64,000 nucleotides of DNA, taken from the NCBI GenBank assembly GCA_963971425.1, contig OZ020526.1, positions 6,661,976 to 6,725,975 of the forward strand. The letters are read 5' to 3'. The position numbers were made by a program, and so were the translations under genes. A model generated the notes under the pieces. It was not told the origin of the DNA and did not search any database. It saw only the letters and a list, made by a program, of their open reading frames with translations. This DNA is from Bryoerythrophyllum caledonicum. Lineage: Eukaryota; Streptophyta; Bryopsida; Pottiales; Pottiaceae. This document shows positions 33,960-46,217 of the stretch, piece by piece (the first letter of the stretch is position 1; every line of letters starts with the position of its first letter).

Positions 33960-36058
33960 ACTAAGTGCTTCCAAAGTAACCGCTCCGATTTCGTTCCCAC
34001 ATAGACCTAATGTTCTTTTCCAAATATTCCTTACTTATCTTACTTATTACAACAATCATTTACAAGTTAGCTATCTTCTTGACTTTAGTAGAGTAGATCC
34101 GGATCCTTCCGAAGTCCGGATTATGTACAATGATTTCCGGAAAGTAATTTCCGGAAGTCGGGAGGTTAATTTGATTTGTCTTTGTTCCTCCTCAGAGGGT
34201 CTCCTGGAGTTTTTAAACGAGTGGCCGAAGTCCACTGATCATGTTTTGTATAAGTGGCTGGATTTCCCACTGCCTTGTGACTTAAAGTGGCTAGACCCCC
34301 ACTGTCCCGAACTTATAGTGACCGAATACCACTCTCCCTATTCTACTAACTGGTGATTTGATTGTTGATGCCAGACATAGACTCTCACGACATCCGGAAG
34401 ACCTTCCGGAGGCGGTCACACAGAGACAAGTCCGGACTACAACGACATTCCGGTGGGTACGGTTGCAATTCTCCGGAACAGAGGCTCACTTGTTCACTAT
34501 GGTTATTCCGTCTAGATAATGATATCTGGCTTTTTCCTATCTTAGGGGAGGATTCCGGAAATGACCGGAATCCAGTTTATCACGGATTCTGCCGTGAACT
34601 AGAGATTACCAGGAATACCTCTGCAGTTCGTCTCTTCCCCTCCTAGCTACTTCCGGACCCTGGCGACTACCAGGAACACCTCTGCAATAGCTCTCTCCAG
34701 CTCTCCCGGGCGATCTCCTCACACCGACCTAGACAGCCTCCCCCTCCGGCAAATCAATTGAGCTACACTATTCCGGAAGAATCACTCATACAACCACACC
34801 CACAAGAATGGACCCGTCGCTCACAAGTTCCACACGTCACACCAAGACACAAGGTAGCAAGTCTAATGCAAATATGTAACGTATATTTCCAAGTCAGAAG
34901 AACAAGATAAAAGGGTTTTGCCCAAAACCCAACTACTAAGTACTAACTAAGTTCTGTCTAAACTTGGCGTTCCTCCTAGCCGTCTACGGGAAGTCCGCTA
35001 GATCTTATCTAAAAAGATCCGAAAAACCCGGAAAAGCCCAGATCGGATCTCAGATCCAGAAATCACGGAACAGTTCCATTTCCGGAATTCCTACTCTAAC
35101 TACAAAACTGGCTCTTGATTCCGGCAGCAGCCGGGTGCACTTGGGGCCCCATCATTAGTCGTTGTTGATCCGGAATCTAACCTTGAGAAAAGAAGAAAAA
35201 GAAATACAAAACCTAAGTAATCCTAAGTTGGAGCTCCTGGGCCCCGATTTCTCCCACTCCGGCGGGAGGGGGAGATCTCCACCGGAACGCGCTGCTTGCC
35301 CTTTGCCTTCTTTGACGTTGCAGGCGAAAGATCGGTCTTCCGGGTCAAGGGTCCGGTTGCGGGAGGGACATCAGCCACCGGAGTCCTAGCGTCCGGCGGT
35401 GGAGGGGGTTGTTCCGGTGATCCTTCCGGGACCGGAAGGTGCTGGTGTTTTCATAGCGGAAGCTGACCCGGTCTCCTAGACCAAGTCCCTGTAGCTTCCG
35501 GACGGACTCCTTGGTGCGGGCGCCAATCTCCGGGACACGGACCTGGGTGCAGCTGGGAGGTCGCCTCCCGCAGGAGGATCCGGCAGACGCATGTTGGGTG
35601 GTGATAGGAGATCCGGAAGCTTCTTCAAGATCTCACTCGTACTCGGATTGGGGAGTACGATACCCTCCATCGGCGTCCGTGGTGACGGACTGTCCAGGGA
35701 CTCCGGATTCGTGGAGGTCCCCGGAGCTGGAGTGGTTTTGGTCTGAGGTTCTGGAGGGGCCGTGGTCCGTGCTTGGGTCGGGGTACTTTCCGGTCCAGGT
35801 GCTGCTGGTTCCTCCGAAAGCTCCACAACGATGTTGTCAACCAACATCTTCATTTGCTCCCAGGTCTGACCCATCTTCTCCGCTTGGTGGAGGAGAAATC
35901 TGATGATGTTGGCCTGGTGACCTTCTCCTTCTTCTCTACCAACTCGGTGAAGAGCCGACTGCGGTTGATTATATCAACCGGAAATTGCAGGGCCGCCCGG
36001 ACCTCCGTTAGGGCCGCTGCGGACGCAAGGGCCTTCGTCTCGGCCAGCTTGCAAGACT
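33960..36058 (-). mobile_element. Element X, copy 2 (the complementary part)
   Basis: CCGGA-rich block that abuts the gypsy fossil on the left and plain AT-rich DNA at 36058. Its right ~600 bp (35457-36058) match 13880-14480 of copy 1, encoding the Pro-rich tail LSPPNMRLPDPPA on the - strand. The remaining ~1.5 kb has no counterpart in the window and represents sequence downstream of that gene. Fossil; breaks are present. Left boundary approximate. Confidence 0.55.
34030..34356 (+). other. Open frame in element X copy 2, unknown
   Basis: About 110 codons on the + strand read like a real protein fragment, with VDPDPSEVRIMYNDFRKVI, LLEFLNEWPKS and LVTEYHSPYST-like end sequence, upstream of further CCGGA-rich DNA. 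It is fused in frame to integrase-derived sequence on its left only by the junction. No family recognised. Confidence 0.3.
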
Positions 36059-37397
36059 AAAATAATCCATTCATAATAATAAACTATACCGCATGCTTCT
36101 CCATGTATTGTATGGTTATTACTATATTTTGCTTTTTGTAATTGTTTATTGGGGCGTTTTTTACTTTTTGCATATTTGTATAAGGAGATTTATGTGTTAT
36201 TATGTAATGATTTGAAAGCACCATAGTAGTACAAGTTATATGTGAAATCACTTATAAAAGCAAGGTGGACATGGAGGGGTTCTAACAAATGGTGCATCTT
36301 GTAAGCTATATATTCAATTTCATGTTTTTATAACCTCTCGTGAAATCCTAATGTTGCATTTTTTTAACACCTCAAAAGACATTATCAAAAAGAATAACCA
36401 ATAAATAATTGTTGACCAATCCCCTTATTGTGTATGATGGTTAGGAAACTAAGACGTAGACAATGAACCCTCTACTAGTTTCAAGAATAAACTTGTTATT
36501 ACCGACTTACAAAATAACATGCATTCTTAAATTTCCACTAGATCATTCATGGAAATTAATATAACTTTTCTTTGGGGAAAAACAATATCCTTGCTATTGC
36601 ATGTCCTTATTGTAAATCCATAGAATCTAATACATGTGTTTCTTAAATGTCAGCAACATCACACCCATAGTTTTTATTGAAGCGCACTTGTTGTATCACA
36701 ATTCACTACAAGTTGTGGACAAATATTTGTCTTTCACGTTGATGGTTTTATGACATCTATTGTATGGTTTCAAGTTGGGCAACCACCAAAAAGGTGGCCG
36801 CCAACAAGATTGTCGATATTGTCATTGCCACTGATAAGGTTCTCGAGTTAGTTATTATTTTTTGGCATCTCCAATGCTTGATTGGAGAAGTTTTTAATGT
36901 TGGTTTTAAGGAGATGCAAGGCCAATATTGGCACAATTATTAGTGGATACATGGCAAATTCTTCAACAAAGAATGGATCACGACTTACCTTATACTTTGA
37001 AAATTTGTAACTATTTCAATATTGGAATATTATATCTCAAAAAAATAGCCAAAATCATGACGTTCTATTTCAATAATTGGAATTTAAAATATATCCTTAT
37101 ATACCACTTCTATAAATAGGATAAGGAGCTTTAAGTTGGTGATTTCACTATTGAAATATTTGTAGAGACAAAAATAGAAGTTTTTTTTCTTCTAATTTGG
37201 AGAGTTACAAATTCATCTAGAAAGAGATTATAAACCTTGAATCAAAAACCAAAAACTAGAGTAAATTGTTCATGTTTTGCATTAATCATATGCTCATGTT
37301 TTACAAATAGGTTCATGTAGAGTGAAATATACATCATAACTTTGAGTTTTATTGGATGTAAAGAGATTTTTTTTTAAAAGCACATAAATTATGGTTG
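36059..37397. other. AT-rich spacer with an old dispersed repeat
   Basis: No gene seen. The part 36830-37145 is the diverged partner of 12700-13010, with ATGGATCACGACTTAC and a CTATAAATAGG box. The promoter-like box in both copies suggests an old element end, but no family can be named. Confidence 0.45.
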
Positions 37398-37545
37398 TTA
37401 GTAGCCCTTTAACATTGGGTTGGCTATGCCACGACCATCAATCTATGAGTGTAGTTGATAATACATTTTAGAATCTATTACGCTCGTAGATGATGGTTAC
37501 ACCATAGCCAACCCAACGTTAAAGGATTAAAGGGCAAGGATGATT
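37398..37545. repeat. Foldback repeat (small inverted-repeat MITE)
   Basis: Two arms of about 45-50 bp around a ~45-bp loop: CCCTTTAACATTGGGTTGG at the left pairs with CCAACCCAACGTTAAAGG at the right, and ATCAATCTATGAG pairs with CTCGTAGATGAT. No clear target duplication. Confidence 0.75.
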
Positions 37546-38630
37546 TTGGACTTGGAGAAATTAACGGATACCAATCCATCTATGAATCCATGATATGGAT
37601 CCATGTTTTTTCTAGATCTTTGATGAGGAATACAATTCAAATTCCTGACAATTTGTTTGACTTGAGACCACCATTATATTTTCTAATGATTCGTATAATG
37701 TTGTTAATTGGAAAATCAGCGCCACAGTAATTGTAGAGGAAAGGATAGTATTTTTTGATCCGGTAGAGGCAGGATGAAAAATGTAGCTCGATGAAATTGC
37801 AATTGTAGATGAAAGTTGGAACTAAGGATGAAAATTGGACTATGGATGAAATCCGACTTAGGGTTATGGTGGTTAGAGTTTAGAGGGTATGAGGGCAAAT
37901 TCCCTCATTTTATTGTTCTCTTTTATATTTTAGGTGGTGTGTGTCGATAGAAAGGAGTAGGTGTGTAGGAGTGGTTTTGTGTGCAGATGAGTGTTTTGAG
38001 GTGAAGTTAGGGCTAGATTGTATAAGTGTAAAGTAATATAAATCTTTGTGTGCAACACTAATGTGTATATTGAGCAAGATCAGCCTTCCAAGTGATTTTT
38101 AGGTTGTTTTGAGTGTTTTTTGCAAATTTGAAGCTTTGGATTGTGAAGATTGGGACTAAACATTACTAGATCTGACCTAGATCTAGCCGATCTCCATAAC
38201 CCTAATTCTTTTTTAGCATACCTAGGCTTTGTAGCATCAAGGGTTATATGCATTGGTGCCTAAAACTACCAAAAATCCGCTTAGAACCTCCCGATTTCTT
38301 GAAAGAGCCATAAAACCCTAAAAAAGTGAAACCTTGAGTGGTCGGGATAAGTAACAAGTGTTGGTCCACGTGTTGGACCCGACTCAAATGCACTTGGAAC
38401 CTCAAATCTAATCCAGTTCAATTTTAATACCCAGAAATTAACAAAAGAAATTTGAACAAATGATCACTTGAGCAGCGCTATCTTGTAAACACTGAGTTTA
38501 AAACAATATAAGAAAAAATAATTACTTGGTATTTTTTTCAAAAAGTATAAAATTATTGCCTAATACCTTCTACTATACCATAAATTTTTAATATAAACTC
38601 TAAACCCCAAAGTTTATTACTCAATGCTTA
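37546..38630. other. Spacer with AGATCT-rich repeat sequence
   Basis: No supported gene. Parts of 37700-38340 resemble, in inverse orientation, 49650-50210: both have clustered AGATCT (CTAGATCTGACCTAGATCT), nearby AACCCTA and similar GTGTGTGTAGG-like tracts. An old LTR or other dispersed repeat is possible. Confidence 0.35.
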
Positions 38631-38944
38631 TTGCTTGAAGATAGCATTCCTCAGCTATGTAATGTGTAGTGCAAAATTATGCCATTATCTTGAGACAAAG
38701 TACGTCGACCATGTCCACACGGGGAAATCAAAGAATTATATTGCACTTTTTAAATGCATGTATCTTATAATTTGTGCACTCAAAGTTTACGGAAATTTTT
38801 TAGTGTCTAATTGCAATAGTTAAATTGAATATGATTATGCTAAAATTATTTTTAATTCTATTTAAATCAGTCTTGCAACATCTCATTGTAGAGATGCAGT
38901 TTTGAGGTGGTTTTGGTAGAGACATAGTCTCCATCCTTTAGGGG
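38631..38944 (+). repeat. Decayed right end of a TTAA-family element
   Basis: The tract ends GTTTTGAGGTGGTTTTGG..CATCCTTTAGGGG followed by TTAA (38945-38948), like the right ends at 58953 and 61968. The left part is too diverged to delimit. Confidence 0.5.
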
Positions 38945-38948
38945 TTAA

Positions 38949-39985
38949 AAAACTCAATGTTTATAGGAGGCCTGAGGGTGTAGCTATACTTTGGAAGTTG
39001 TCCAATGCATGGTTGATTTCACTTATAATAGCATAGCTTTCTTTTTGGAGGTCTTGTATTAAAATTTTATATTTGCATGAAACTACTCAATTATCTATCA
39101 TAATACTAAAATTTTAGAAGTTTGTGATGATAAATTGACATCATAGAAATCCTACCAAAATGCCAAGTTTTGCTTCTAGAGATGAGTTGACCTTTACCAA
39201 TTTAACCCTTTAGTGCCAAAAAAACCCAAATGTGGTCCCTAGATGTGTCAAACCTCAACTTACATGACATCCGCATGGAATTAGGTTGTGAAATTTGAGG
39301 AATACATTTGCGTGCACGTTACTGGTACACTTTGTAAAAATCAAATCACAATTCGGATTTATAGAACTCATGGAAAAGCTAGGAATACATCGCAAAGTAC
39401 ATTAAATACAATGGATATCCACAAATACCATGCCACATGCTATGTTGTATTTCATACACATGCAAAATGATTTGGTCTTAAACGTTGATTGAAATTTGTC
39501 CCTAAGAGACTCTTCATTTTTTTGTAATTGTTGATCTTTGTCATAGCATACAATACTTCCGTTCGGTTTGTATAAGTTTTGAAATTTTTTTGTATACAAC
39601 AAGGTGAACAAAAGTAAAAAATCCATCAATAATCATGTTCACTTGATTGCGTTACATATGGTATGTCAATGTGAAGCTATCAACCTAATGCACATACAGT
39701 GGCAAACATAAATAGTTGTACAAGAGAGGCTTTTTTAGAAAATCAACTACCAAATCTACATGAACTCTCATAAAATAGCAAGGACACAATCACAAGAGTG
39801 TATAGTTGCAACAAGCATAAAGCACAACATTTTCAATGAAATTATGAACCAGAAAAATACACAATAATTCAAATGTGCAATAAGCCTATATTATTTTTTA
39901 TGCTCAAACTGGTTTTTATTGCATATCAACTATAGAAAACAAGACTACGGATTACAAAACACCTTTACAACTCAATGATTCAACT
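38949..39985. other. AT-rich spacer, no gene
   Basis: Contains TTAACCCTTTAGTGCC near 39205, reminiscent of a TTAA-family left tip, but no matching body follows. Otherwise nothing recognised. Confidence 0.4.
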
Positions 39986-41000
39986 CATAAGCACTCACAA
40001 ACACTACCCTTGTGTGTAGCCCCTTCTTGCTTGGTAGACATCAATAGCTCTTAGAGGCATTGAGCGTATCAACTTCCTAACAACATCAAGCTCTTCAATG
40101 TACCAAATTTCTTGGATCTTCTTCCAAAATTCACTTTTACCAATGGGTTTCCTCTTAGACGGCGATCGACGTCATTCCAAAGATGTTCTATTGCATTGTG
40201 GTCAAGTGATTCTGGAGGGTGTCCAATAAGGAGAAATCTTTGGCACGCAACCAATCTACAACATATTGTGCATTGTGTTTTGGGTCATTGTCATGTTGGA
40301 AAATAACATGATCATCTTCTAAACCTTGCATTTGTATAGTGCCTAGAAGTTCCGTCTCTAAAATATTACGGTATTCATATTTATCCATCTTCCCTTCAAT
40401 GAGATGAAACTCGCCAAATCCTTCCCAACTCATACAACCACAAACCATTACGCCTCCTCCCCCAAGTTTGACCGTAAATTGCACATGCTAATTTAAAAGA
40501 CAGTGTCCACTCTTTCTCCAATAATACTGATGCCCATCTAAGCCAAAAATATCGAATTTGGACTCACCAGAAAAAAACAACATGAGCCCAAAACTTCCAA
40601 TTTGCATGCTTGCACTTCTTTGTCCAGTACGATCAACGTGCTCAAAGTTTTTTTGTCAAAAAGGCTTCTTGGTCTTTACACATGCTCTCAACCCTTGCCT
40701 CCGAAGACTCCTTTTGATTGTATCATCACTCAATTGTATGCCCTTGGATCGTAATGCTCTTCCTATAGTTCCCGTTGTACTAGTATTTTGATCATCTAGC
40801 CTCCTCACGATGTCATGGTCACCAAGTTCTTCAAGAATTCTAGGTCTACTCGACAAAGGTTTGTCTTTCAAACTCCATTTCTCACAAAACCTTCGCACTA
40901 TGTTAGAACAAGTGCTTCGAGGAAGATCCAAAGCTACTGAAACCTTGCCATATGAGTAGCCTCGCTCATCAATCTCAAATTTGCCCAACATTGATTCTCA
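39986..41000 (-). pseudogene. Decayed Tc1-like transposase, second family
   Basis: On the - strand from 40991: helix-turn-helix region (YSYGKVSVALDLPRSTCSNI, IGRALRSKGIQLSDDTIKRS), then FFSGESKFDIFGLDG, GGGVMVCGCMSWEGFGEF, VIFQHDNDPKH and LDHNAIEHLWNDV. These are the blocks of a Tc1 transposase of the common Tc1 type, clearly different from the one at 19712-20722. The first catalytic Asp is replaced by Gly (FSGES where FSDES is expected). The second Asp (QHDNDPKH) and the Glu (NAIEHLW) remain. Several stops and frame changes are present. No TIR was found. Confidence 0.8.
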
Positions 41001-43484
41001 AACCATCTAAAAGCCATAACAAATCACCAAAGGCCTCTCCAAAACAAAAAAGCCTCACAAGTGCATTTGTATTGAAAGATTGTGGTGTGCCCAACTTGTG
41101 TGCATATTTAGTTGTACACACATCTTCATGATATTTGCATGTATATTCTCTGCAAGTGGCATATTTTGAGGGAGTTAATTTTCTTGCAAGAATGTATTCC
41201 ATCAAGTGTTGGATGTTGTGCAAATTTTCTCCAAGGTTTAGGTCATGGTTTGAGTTCAATGTTGTAAGGTTAGATACTAAATTAGACATTTTATTTCCAT
41301 CAAAGTTAGTTCAAAGAAAAAAATCAACTCAAATCTTGGTTTTGCATGAACATGCACTAGGCACTAAAGGGTTTGTTGATGTCTCTTAGAACTCAATTTT
41401 ATTTAAGAGAGGTTCTCAAAGATGAGCACCTCAATAATGCCATGGTGTTGATAATTTACTAGTGAAAAATAGTCACATATTCTTGACAATATATTGATTC
41501 ATCTATTAGAAAGAATATTATTTTATTAAATTGAAATATTAAACAAAAAGAAAATTTATAACTCTTAATTTCATCTAAACTCAAATGTTTATGATTCACT
41601 TTATTTAATTAATATATATACATTTTTATTTGGTAAAGACTTTAAAATCACATATCATAACATGTAATGTCTTTTTCAATAGTCCTTGGTGTTTTTGGAG
41701 GTCAAATATAGATGGGATATTAGATGGTACATCACTTTTTCAATATCAACTTCCACTTTTGACCTAAACTTCATCCACACTACTCCAATACAACCACTCA
41801 AAGTTGTTTAATATTCTTTTAATTCGTATTGGACAATTGATTTTAAAGTGGGCTTTTGACAATTGAGTCAAGTTCCTACAATGATAACTATTAATAGTTT
41901 AAAAAATTTATTGAAAAAGGTAAATCATTTTTTGAGTGTCTTGGTCACTTTTCATAGTGTAAAGTGGATTTGGACCCGGACAAGTATGGGCTGATTTTTT
42001 AATGTATATTAACAAATCCGGGAAAAAACTTAATTTAAAATAATAAATAAATAAATTTCAGCCAATCATTGATTTTTAGCTCAAGGGTCTCCTTGATTTC
42101 CGTCGAGTCGGCCTATTTGCCTTGACCCAACTAAAAACCCGTTGGACCAAGACACATTATCCACTCGGCAAAAATAGCATACTTAGGTAACCTCAAACTC
42201 CGTGGTCAATCTCCTTTTTTCAAGGTAGTGTAAAGCGAACTTGGACCGGGACAACTTCCTTGGCTAATCACAGATTTAAGAGGGCCGTGGTCAATCTCCA
42301 TAGTCCGTAATGTAAAGCGCCCCTAAAATGCAAGAACTTTGTTGGTGTTAAAGTGTATGAGTTGTGTAGTTGTTACGGCATTGTGAATAGATGAGGTAGA
42401 TTTAGAGGAGAAAGCAAAGGGGAGAAAATGGAGAGAGGTGAAAGGAACTTCAAGTAGTCCCATATGTACTGGCAAAGGTTGTTATCAATCGGTATTGTAA
42501 GTAAAGGCCTTTGAAAGAAGGTAAATCTCACTCTAAGTATTGTTTGTAATACCTTGTGTGATTTATTTGCTTGTGCAACCATTTCTCTACTTCTATTGAA
42601 CGTCAATAGTGAGAAATTGATTTTTTTAAACCAAGATTTTGATGAAAGATTTATGCTAGTAGAGCAATTTTATGTGAAGTTGCAGAATTTGAGCTCTTTA
42701 TTAAAAATAAAACTACTAGCTTTGAAATTTGTACACGAGTAATCAACATAAATTTCATTGTTTTTGCCAAAAAAATATATTGTAATTCAAAAATTCTATT
42801 TCAAGAAGAGCCAAAGTCTTAGGGTATCTTGTAAAAACAACTTTCCTCCTTCCACATATATAAATTTTGAGATTTTTCTTGTTTTTTGTTCTTTCCTTTC
42901 ATCTAGAGATTAGAAACATATTCTATGCACAATATTTGGATGAAGATTCCATAATAAAAATTGACATTGCAAGAAAACAAAATGTGCTTTCTTTGACTTC
43001 AGACCCCTTCCCGTTGCAACATTGTTCAAAATGTGCTAAAAAACTAGACTACATCTGGATTTCTTGACATCATTTGAATGTGATTGCAAAGGGTTGCAAA
43101 TTTGAATAGTGTGAGGATTTTAGATCAACATGAAGGAAACATAGTCAGTTGACCTTGTAAAATCAAGGAGCGGAGTGTTTATCGATTCTCTTAAATGCTA
43201 TTATCTTCAAGTCCATGTGGTCAAAACTTCTATAAAAGATTATCTATTTTCTTACAAGATCTTAAAACTAAGAGTTAAAAATTATCATTAATTTCTAATT
43301 TTTTATATTGGATCTATGAACAATAGTTTATAAGTGTACTTTTTGAAAACATAGCACCTTAGGGATACATACTTGAGAAATGAGGCACCCAAAAAGGGTG
43401 CGGGAGAGGTGTAGCCACTCCAAGTCTAAATAACCCTTCAAGATGGGTCTTAATTAGTTACCATAGGCTCTTTGGAACGTCCAA
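41001..43484. other. AT-rich spacer, no gene seen
   Basis: About 2.5 kb of AT-rich sequence with only short chance frames. A pair of related phrases, AAAGTGGATTTGGACCCGG (~41961) and AAAGCGAACTTGGACCGGG (~42232), suggests a small duplicated repeat. Nothing else recognised. Confidence 0.5.
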
Positions 43485-44225
43485 GGAGGCAAAAGGTGGC
43501 TTCTTGAATGACGTTGAATGACGCATGATATTGGATGAAGGATTGTGATTTTTCATTGACTTATTTTTGGAGAGTTAGTTGAATGTATAAGCAATAGATG
43601 ATGATGAAACTTGACTCATTGAGGTTTAGGTTTTTTTGGAAGAAATAAATTGTTACACATATCTTAATGTAGTAAATTTTTAGAAATTTAAAGCTTTTCC
43701 TCTAAATCCAAATTTGAGTCATTAAAACAATATATTTAGAATTGGAGTCCACTAATGAAATGAAGCTTCTCAAGTTTGGTTTCCAATCCAATTTGAATTT
43801 TTTAGATTAATAAAATTGAGTAAGTTATTGCAATTTAAACATTAGGCCTATTACTGTGGTTGACCATTTTTAAAATTTTAGCTAAACACGGAAGTTTCAT
43901 CAACCCACAATTTCTGGCACTATAATTACACCTTTGGCAAAAAAATTAATATTTTCAAGCATAATTTGTATTTGATATAAATCATCTCTACTTTTTCTTC
44001 AAAAACTCACAGTAACTTTACATTTTCACAAAATAATATGTGGATTTTGTGACATACACAAGACATGTGATCTCATTTCAAAAATAAAATTAAAAAAACT
44101 TCCACTTATACCTAATGAAAAATTAGAGCACACAATAGAATAGAAACTAAGATTGTTGCTATGATCATAGGCTCTAACATTCTAGGGCTAACCTTTGGAC
44201 TTGCCATTACATTGGATGATTTTGT
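43485..44225 (+). repeat. Dispersed repeat, partner of 18160-18860
   Basis: Colinear and diverged; see the partner entry for shared words. It ends ATTCTAGGGCTAACC, again resembling a decayed tip of the TTAA family. Confidence 0.5.
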
Positions 44226-44640
44226 ACCCTTATTTAAAGCTCCCAAATAATTTTCTCTAAATCATTGCTACAAGTATTTCATTAAAGGGGGGTGTGGACA
44301 AAACCTACCCCCTTTTTTATGTGTTGGTGGAGCCTTTTTTTCTTAAAAATAAACCACTATTGGTGTTAAATTACTATGGTAGGCCCCCTTAGATAAATTT
44401 GTGCTGTAGGCCCCAAAATTGGCATAAATTTTTCCAATTTTTTTATAACCCCCCAAAATAAGAGAGCCAAGGAAATGAAGTGCACCCTCCAAAACATCCA
44501 TAGGAAAGAAATGATGAGGTCCATCCTAAACACATTTTTCTTCTTTCAAGTGCCAGTTTTTAATCCCTAATGGGCCAAGAGTCTATTTCGGAAACAATTT
44601 TTTTCACTTTGACTACAATTATCTTTCATTTTATATGGTC

Positions 44641-44905
44641 AAATTATTTAAAATTTACAATTTTTTTAAAATTTGCAATTTTTTTAAAATTTGCAATTTT
44701 TTTAAAATTTACGATTTTTTTAAAATTTACGATTTTTTTAAAATTTACGATTTTTTTAAAATTTACGATTTTTTTAAAATTTACGATTTTTTTAAAATTT
44801 ACGATTTTTTTAAATTTTAATTTTTTTTAAAATTTACAATTTTTTTAAAATTTACAATGTTTTTAAAATTTACAATTTTTTTTAAATTTACAACAATTTT
44901 TTTTA
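44641..44905. repeat. 18-bp tandem array (AAAATTTACGATTTTTTT-like)
   Basis: About 13-14 head-to-tail copies of an 18-bp unit, of which most central copies carry ACGATT and the outer ones ACAATT or GCAATT. Because 18 is a multiple of three it creates a meaningless open frame of FLKFTI repeats. Central copies are nearly identical, indicating recent expansion. Confidence 0.9.
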
Positions 44906-45047
44906 AAATTGACCACAAAAATTATCACATCGTCTCATATAAGTTTAGAAGAAGATCATACGGTTACATTCTCAAGAAGTTCATCTTAGTAGTTTTTAAT
45001 CGATGGAGTAGAGGTTTTCTAAAATGCCCTGGTCCCTTAGAGGTAAA
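44906..45047 (+). repeat. Remnant right end of a TTAA-family-like repeat
   Basis: GATCATACGGTTACATT..GGTCCCTTAGAGGTAAAA resembles the last 150 bases of the TTAA family (GATCYTACGGTT..GGTCCTTTAGGGGTTAA). Low confidence because the tip is altered. Confidence 0.35.
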
Positions 45048-45073
45048 AAACTCAAATTCACGCAAACACATGA

Positions 45074-46217
45074 CTACACTAAAGTTGATATTTAGTGTTT
45101 GCAACACTAATTACAAACTCAAATACTAAATGTCAATACCTACTAGTATAACAAACATTAAATGTCAACTTGAACACCAATTGTCTATAACAGTAAAGTT
45201 TTGGTTGTTGTTACATTTTACATGCTGAAATTAGTGTTAGATTTCACACACACATACTTGGATTACATACACACAAGCATACTTAGATTACACACACAAG
45301 CATACTTAGATTACACACACAAGCATACTTAGATTACACACACAAGCATACTTAGATTACACACACAAGCATACTTAGATTACACACACAAGCATACTTA
45401 GATTACACACACAAGCATACTTAGATTACACACACAAGCATACTTAGATTACACACACAAGCATACTTAGATTATACACACGCACACACATACTTAGATC
45501 TCATACATAAATAGGAAGCAATTGAAACCTAAAACGACCGCAATGCATCAAACATGAAAACCTACCACAATTTCAATTTCAATGCAAATTAGAGTAAGAT
45601 TGCACCAAAAAACCCTCAAATATCCAACCTCAATTTTCTACCGTCAAAAAATTCCAAGTTTGAGAATTCCACGAAGACTCGCTTCTCTTCTCAGGTTCTA
45701 TTTCTCAGGTTTATTGTTCTTTAAATTGGGAGATTTCATCTTATACATTTGGTGGATCATGAGCAGAGAGCGTTCATTTGCTCTAAATTTCTTCTTCAAG
45801 TGTGTGTAAGAGCGTTATCGTTTGTAATAGAGGAGAGTGAGTTGTGAGGGATGGATCTCTTATGAATTTGGCGCGCCTTTGAAGCATGCAAGTCAAGAGG
45901 ATGTAGAGTTGAGAGTCATACTTGATGATATTTGTGCCTATCTGAATGGGATAAAAAAAACATGGTTTATTGCAAGTACAGAGGTGAAACCCAACAAAAC
46001 CAAAAATGCAACAGCTTCCATCCTCCACATCTCAGCAATAGATCTCACTCAAGGCGGCAACAATCCATGTTTGCAACAAAACCAGAGAATGAGCAATTGT
46101 ACTCATGTCAAACTCAACAACAATCAGTACACTTCTTGTCAACAAATTTGTAAAACTAAGGTAGTAGGGGTAACAACACTAATGGTCACACAACACTAAA
46201 CATCAACTTTAGTGTAG
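45074..46217 (+). mobile_element. Small inverted-repeat element with TA target (Tc1/mariner-type MITE)
   Basis: Left CACTAAAGTTGATATTTAGTG after TA and right CACTAAACATCAACTTTAGTG before TA form inverted tips of about 30 bp, suggesting a TA target duplication. It encloses a 23-bp tandem array and an open frame of 120 codons (45837-46199) without a recognised family. Confidence 0.5.
45255..45500. repeat. 23-bp tandem array
   Basis: About ten copies of CTTAGATTACACACACAAGC followed by ATA, almost identical to each other, inside the small inverted-repeat element at 45074-46217. The array degrades into CACACA dinucleotides at both edges. Confidence 0.92.

Larger units (their letters stand above)
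27401..33960 (+). mobile_element. Ty3/gypsy LTR retrotransposon fossil, 3' truncated
   Basis: Old LTR retroelement of the Ty3/gypsy superfamily (protease, reverse transcriptase, RNase H, integrase order), perhaps of the Tat/Athila group judging by the primer-binding site. It keeps a leader, gag, and pol up to the start of integrase. The rest of integrase and the 3' LTR are missing, replaced at about 33960 by element X. A CACTA element sits inside gag. It is broken: several interruptions besides the insertion and truncation. Without paired LTRs its age cannot be estimated. Confidence 0.85.

Noticed and set aside
44570-44830. Open frame of FLKFTI repeats resembling a hydrophobic protein
   Set aside because: It is the translation of an 18-bp AT-rich tandem repeat in two frames; no gene signals.
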